64,000 bases of DNA from the NCBI GenBank assembly GCA_028023455.1, contig JAQFVV010006270.1, forward strand, positions 5,666,834 through 5,730,833. Direction: 5' to 3'. The position numbers and the translations under genes are program-made. The stretch is from Epiperipatus broadwayi (Eukaryota; Onychophora; Udeonychophora; Euonychophora; Peripatidae). The notes beneath the pieces were generated by a model. The model ran no database searches, was not told where the DNA came from, and was given only the letters and a program-made list of their open reading frames with translations. Below, in pieces: positions 58,182 through 64,000 of the stretch; the stretch's first letter is position 1, and each line of letters opens with the position of its first letter.

Positions 58182-61100
58182 GCAAAATAAAGAAAGTGGT
58201 GAATTTGGTAATATCTCTGAAGGTAATTAAATTTAAGTTTGCAATTTTATATATTGATAATGTTATTATTAGGTTACATAAATGAAAGTAAAATATATAT
58301 AATAGTAGCTGTCCTTGTATCTACGCATATGTTAGTAAAAAAATTACTAAATTTTTAAAAACAATTAAGTACCACAAAGCAATAATTCAAAGGGGAAAAA
58401 AGGAACTCTTGCCAGATTCATCAAGATTAGTGCAATATCTGAAGTAACAAATCAATTTTCAAATTTATATATTATAAATAGATATAAATCAAGGATAAAT
58501 GATAAAGGCATAATATTCCTGAATTCTTTGTTTTAGAATTCTAGTATTTAACTTGGATGTTGATTGCAGGTCTTAAAAGAATATAATGTAGGTAATGATT
58601 AACATATATTTAAGTAATATTTACGTGAAATAATAAGATATGAGTTACGAACAGTAGTTAACAATGACTATTGTAACATATTTTTATAAAAAATGTTAGT
58701 ATGTTAAATAAAATGTTTTTAATTTGAATAGTTTAAATTTTAACATTCATTATGAAATAGATAAATTTATTAAATTTCTTTTGTACCATGTCTGCATTTT
58801 AAAATTTCCAGGCCATTTTAAAATTTAGTTTATCACATGAAAAATCTCTTTAAAATGAAATCCTAAAAGTTGACCAAATTCAGTAGTCTAACTGTTTGTA
58901 AATGATAATACTATTCCCATTGCTTTTATATTTACATAATATTTTCCTACACATAATTAGGATTTTGAAACATTTTTATATTGAAAATAATAGTACATGA
59001 GTTGTTATTAGCAGTATCACAGAAAATATAATTTTTTATTGTGAAATTTTAACATGGTGGTATTTTTTTCATGTTCCATTTACATGACCATGGGCCATAA
59101 CATCAATCAATGCTTCTTCCCCTTTTGCATTTTTATAACATCATTATAAATTCTGACGCATTTTTGTATTGCAAATTACCAAAGTTTTTAAAACAATTAA
59201 GTACCATATAGTAAAACTTCATAGCCTATAAAATTCTCCATAAAAAATAAAAAAGCAGAAAATCATGCAAGATTCATCAAAATTGGTGCAATATTTATTG
59301 AGTTATAAAAAAACAAATAACCAAACTTTCACAATTGTATATTAATATATACATAATTTTATGCTTGAATCTGCTTACGTATATTGTATTCTTACACACA
59401 CACACACACATATATGTATGACTATGTAAATTCTTAAACAATATTTTGATGTATTTAATTTTTATATAAATATTAATTTGATCATGACGATATAAAAACT
59501 AAATAAATTCTGAAATATAAGAAATTTCTCATTTCAGATTATTTGTAGTTAAGATTAATAATATAATCATTAAAAGGGATGAGATTTAACAAGTGGTGAT
59601 TGGAAGAAAAACAAAAATAAAGGATAAATATTTTTTAAATTGATATGTACTTAGCAAAATGTAGTAATTATTTACAGTTTACTCAAAGGTTATTTATAAA
59701 ACTTCTTTAAAAATAAAAGATTCAAGCAATTGTCATATTTGCAAAACTTACCAATGATTTATTAATGTTATAGATTATTTCTACGATGTATCTTAATTTT
59801 ATATTAAAATGTATTTGTATTTTTTTAGTTTTTATGTTATTTTTATATTTAAATATGAAGCCAAACACATATTATTTAAATTAAACAAATCTTGTGCAAA
59901 TAATACTTGTTCTTTCAATGGAAAAAAAAAACTTTTAAAAGAATCAACAAAGAAAGCATTTCAATAAGCATATTAGCATTTAACGCTAAATTATTTAAAA
60001 TTACTACTGCTTTAGAATATTTTAAAAGGCTAGTGATGAAATACTTCCATAAAGAATGTTTATTATCATATATATTTAATAATAATAAAATGACTATTCA
60101 TAAGAGCTGATTGAAATGCAATTACCAAAAATCAAAATCACCTATTTATAAATGAATATGTTTGTGTACCTATAAAATAAATTTATTATTGAATATTTGA
60201 TGTGCATGAAATTTTAAAATGTATTGTAGTAAAAATCTAGTTGTGGAAGGAATAGATTTTTCCCGCAATTTTTTTTATTTGACATATAAGGTATATGTAT
60301 TTTGAATTGGTACACATTACAAATACACACATATGCAAGAAGGTTATGAATTAAGCAAGGATTACTGATGTAAATTATATTTTGAAATATAATATTGTAA
60401 TATGGAGAATTAATTTTAAAAATTAGTATCATACATTAATAAATAGATATATTTCTTTACAAATAAAAAACATTAAAAAAAAATTACAAATAAAAGTATT
60501 TGGTAAATTTCATTTCATGTATTTTTTTTTTTTTAGAAATGTGTAAATTATATTAACATCAATTTTCAATACAATTACTGTTGATCAATGATTTTATTTG
60601 TTCTAGAGAAATTAAATGAATTTTTGGTGGATAAAGTTCTTTTTTTTTTTCACTATTATTTTGAATATATTTTTTGTTTTGATTTAGGCCAAATGAACTT
60701 TGGAAAAATTGGTAGTAGTTTGCTAGACAAAGATGCCGCCTGATGGCGCTGTTTATGTGCTAAAGCACATAAAAATGCCGTTTCCAGGCTAACAGCATGT
60801 TCGAACCTGCATTTACTATAATACAACTTTTTTTTTGGGATAGTTGACTCACAACCAAATATTCAATATCATTCAAAAATGGCATCTTGTTATTATTAAA
60901 TAGAGGTAAAGAAATTATGTTAATTTGAGTGTGTCAGATGGGTTAATGCATTGATTAAGAATTAGAAAATGCAATTGTAATATAATTTGGCCTTCACTAC
61001 TGATGGAGGAGAATGCATAGTCCTAATAGCATTGAGTCCACAGTTTAAGTGAGATTTTAAAATGCCAAATATTTATTACTATCTAATGGCAAAACTAATA

Positions 61101-61192
61101 GTAATAAAAAAACTTGATATAAATATTTTTACACATGTTGAATTTATAACATAATGATTTTTTTATTTATTATTAAACATTATTTGACATTG
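58182..61192. other. AT-rich stretch, no gene seen
   Basis: A CA microsatellite lies at 59395-59410. A perfect hairpin, TTTATGTGCT, AA, AGCACATAAA, is at 60752-60773 with a box-B-like GTTCGAACC at 60800. An acceptor-like TTTAG at 60687 precedes a short frame in KIAA1143 phase without family similarity. Confidence 0.45.
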
Positions 61193-61200
61193 GAATAGCA

Positions 61201-61598
61201 CAGGGGTCCCCAACCCTATGTTTGCGGGCACCATGGCGCCCGGAGACCATTTTACGTGTGCCTGTTGCTATCCGAACATGATAAAAAATTATTTATCTGA
61301 TACAAATAAATTTAATTTTTAAAATTTCTTATAAATTATTGTATTATATTGTAATCAAATTGTAGGGCAGACTATACTTTTACAGCGTAAAAATATAAAC
61401 GTTAATTATATGTTAAAATTTTATTTTTGAAATAAATATTTTTTTGTACATTATGTGTATTATTAACAATATCCAACTACAAATGTACATTGAAAAAATA
61501 AATGGAGCCCGCCACCTGGTTGAAAAAATAAATGGTGCCCGGCACCTGGCCGGTATTATAGAATGTGTTTTTAAGTGCAAAAAGGTTGGGGACCCCTG
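61201..61598. mobile_element. Non-autonomous hAT element (398 bp)
   Basis: Perfect 15-bp termini CAGGGGTCCCCAACC and GGTTGGGGACCCCTG. The 8-bp target duplication is GAATAGCA (61193-61200) and GAATAGCG (61599-61606). Very similar to 21061-21457; together they define a family that was active fairly recently in this genome. Confidence 0.96.
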
Positions 61599-61606
61599 GA
61601 ATAGCG

Positions 61607-63420
61607 TAATAATTTTCTAGATTCTTACCTTCACTTAAGAATCATTAAATCGATATGAGAATTTTCCAATCAATTTGAAAAATGCTTGAAAAGTCCAAAA
61701 ATAAATAGTTTGTAAACATTCAGAATCAAACCTAAATACTTTTGATTTATTAACTCAACATTTTAAATCGCCTGAACCATTAGCCAAGATTTTTATAATA
61801 GTTACTCTTCATGGGAGTCGTAGACCTTGTGATCCATATTTAAAACTGGCATTTTGGTAACTTTTATTGAAAGTATATTTTAAAATCATATAAATTAAAT
61901 AATGTGTTAATTAAATGAGTAGAAGAATAAAAAGTTTTAAGTTGATTTCCCAACAGGATAAAAAAAATATCTTGGTTTTGTTATTTGAAATATGTAACTT
62001 TTGTTCTGTAATAATTATGTGAACTGTGCAAACATTAGCCTAGATTTTAATTATATTCCTAAGCTGAACAGACTCTCTGAATCATAATAAATCATCTAAG
62101 ATAAAGGATGCTTTTAAAACTAAAGTAGATGGAAGAAGCACCACTTTATAATAAATTATTGAGTTATCACTGATGAATTGTATAGAGAGAAGAACCCTGA
62201 TAGTTTATTATAGAGTACTGTAGTCAACTTTGTGCAAGATATGATATAAATAACAAAATGAGTATCAACAGATATGTGCAAGAAATACATGTATGTCTTC
62301 CTATGTCACATGCTGGTTTTGTAGTCTTTATTCCACATTTTATGTGCAGTCTTTTTAACTTCCTTTGTAACTTAACTTTTTGAAATATTTCAACAATCAT
62401 AATTCTCTATTATATTCTATTCTCAACCATATCTTCCCAATGTAAGTAATCAATAAACCGCTTTTTAAATGTCTTTGATATAATCTTTATATCATAAATT
62501 AGATCCATGTCTCTCATAAAAATTATGCTTAAGTTTACTATGCCTTTGTAAGAAGTTAATTACCATTTATTCAGTTCATCTGGACAATCTAATAAAGATA
62601 TGTGTTTTCATTATTCTGTAGCATCACATCCAAAAGCTGCAGAATATACCTAATGGTCTTATGATTGTGTCATTAACTGAAGTGAGAAATTTCTAGGGTC
62701 TTAATGTTAAGTTGATGGAATCTTACCTTCATATAATGAATTGGGCAAAATAAGAGCTCTAATTTAATTCTAGTAGTTATATTGCTATGATGAAGTCTTA
62801 TCTTTTAACTCCATACATCTACTTTGATGTTGAAATGATTCACATTCCGAAACTGATAACCATTCAATTAAAAATTTCTGAGAATTTTTTCTTTTAAGAT
62901 TGGCTGATAAACCAACTAGGTTTCTTGAAATTAATTATGGACATAAAGTACTGTAAGTCTAGAAGCTAGGAATATGAAGTTCTCTACGTTTTCTTTTAAT
63001 CAGCTGTCATCAGTACGTTTTCTTTTAATCAGTTGTCATCAAACCTATAATATATCTTGATGCCTGTTTCAAGAAGCCACATATAAACTGTTCCAAAGAC
63101 AACTGCTTTAAAAATAGAAAACAATGTGTAATACTTAGTACCCATTCATGTTTTAATCCAAGGTTTCACTTCAAATATCCGATTTTTCACTAGTAGTTAT
63201 AATGTGATGTCCTCATATCATCATATTGAAAACAATTTACATGAATAAACTTCTGTGGACAATCAATTAATTTTTTATATTTCAATTAATTTTAGTATAT
63301 GGCCTTTTCATTATAAAGACTACAATAAGCTCTTTTAATTTCATCAAGCTAAATATCTTTACTCAAATGGATATATCATTTAGGTAAAATGCCATGACTA
63401 TATCAGTATATTATATGTAA
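61607..63420. other. No gene seen
   Basis: AT-rich. A 27-28 bp tandem duplication (GTACGTTTTCTTTTAATCAG type) lies at about 62983-63043. Nothing else recognised. Confidence 0.45.
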
Positions 63421-63745
63421 CAGTATTGATTACTAGATGCTGGTATTTGTCTGACAACAAAAACTTTATCAATATTGATTGGATCTGAATTCTTGTATTA
63501 TTAGGGTAATCAATAAACTACATAATTGAATCAATATAACAATATATACGTTCCTATGTTGATTATCTGATTTTGGTATTTGCTTGGCAATAAAAAGTGT
63601 ATAAATATTGATTTGTTCTGAATTCTTGTATTTTTAGGATGATCAATAAAATACATGACCTAATCAATATAACAATATATATCACAGTTTTGATCATAAG
63701 ATTTTGATCTTTGCCTCAACGAAGACTGTAGCAGTATTGATTCTT
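63421..63745. repeat. Degenerate tandem repeat, about 2.5 units of 125-135 bp
   Basis: GATCTGAATTCTTGTATTAT recurs as GTTCTGAATTCTTGTATTTT about 128 bp later. AATCAATATAACAATATATA appears twice (near 63530 and 63660), and a partial third unit starts at TTTTGATCATAAGATTTTGA. Confidence 0.8.
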
Positions 63746-64000
63746 GATTCTCCAAAACTACATTGAGTCTTTAGTAACTATCGATCTATAACTGGAAGTT
63801 ATATATTTGGTTAAATCCATTTACTGTGATTGATAAGAATTAGTGCAGTCTTTTTTAACTTAATTTTTAAAATTTGGAAATAATGTGTCCTTTTATTGAA
63901 CTCGAATAATGAATTTAAATTAAAAAATAAAAAAAAAATCAATAATTCAAGGGCTAACAAATCACTATATTTTAAAAGTTCACCAAAAATTTATTAATAT

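Noticed and set aside
1-64000. CRISPR arrays, operons or prokaryotic systems
   Set aside because: No regularly spaced direct repeats with unique spacers, and the window is clearly eukaryotic.

Overview
This is animal nuclear DNA, most likely from an arthropod or a similar invertebrate. The sequence is very AT-rich, no reading frame exceeds about 110 codons, introns reach about 9.5 kb, and transposon debris of many classes is nested throughout. The species cannot be read from the sequence.

One host gene is recognisable: the plus-strand homolog of human KIAA1143, a small conserved eukaryotic protein of unknown function. Exon 1 (23200-23304) and exon 2 (32797-32929) are separated by a 9492-bp intron. 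The rest of the gene is either to the right of the window or too diverged to see. Everything left of 23200 is intergenic. Everything right of 32929 is probably intron 2 and possibly beyond.

The remainder is a graveyard of mobile elements. There are two decayed Ty3/Gypsy elements (5890-8056 minus, 19350-20380 plus). Four hAT transposase pseudogenes occur: a GTF2IRD2/ZBED type at 9880-11460, a zinc-finger-MYM/TTF type at 15700-17760, a C-terminal fragment at 28760-29400 and a ZBED5-like one at 53900-56190. Three non-autonomous hAT elements have 8-bp target duplications (307-818, 21061-21457, 61201-61598). There are also several non-LTR retrotransposon fragments, three tRNA-derived SINEs, two Penelope-like element (PLE) remnants with GIY-YIG regions (14510-15110, 25186-26085), and many foldback elements and tandem duplications.

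The most notable content is a set of self-cleaving hammerhead ribozyme (HHR) motifs of at least four families, each inside a repeat. Family 1 is a direct tandem with ribozymes 434 bp apart (12329 and 12763), plus a copy at 43019. Family 2 is a dispersed small element with 10-14 bp target duplications (8995, 16764, 41668, 55632). Family 3 is a palindrome carrying HHRs on both strands (33592 minus, 33698 plus). Family 4 is a foldback with a fully intact HHR in its loop (53064-53104 minus). Short stem III, variable target duplications, tandem and inverted arrangements, and PLE coding remnants in the same window all fit non-autonomous Penelope-like or retrozyme-type elements.

Nesting gives relative ages. 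Family 2 copies sit inside two hAT pseudogenes, a foldback sits inside a third, and another foldback splits a LINE. No CRISPR, rRNA, intact tRNA or bacterial features were seen.
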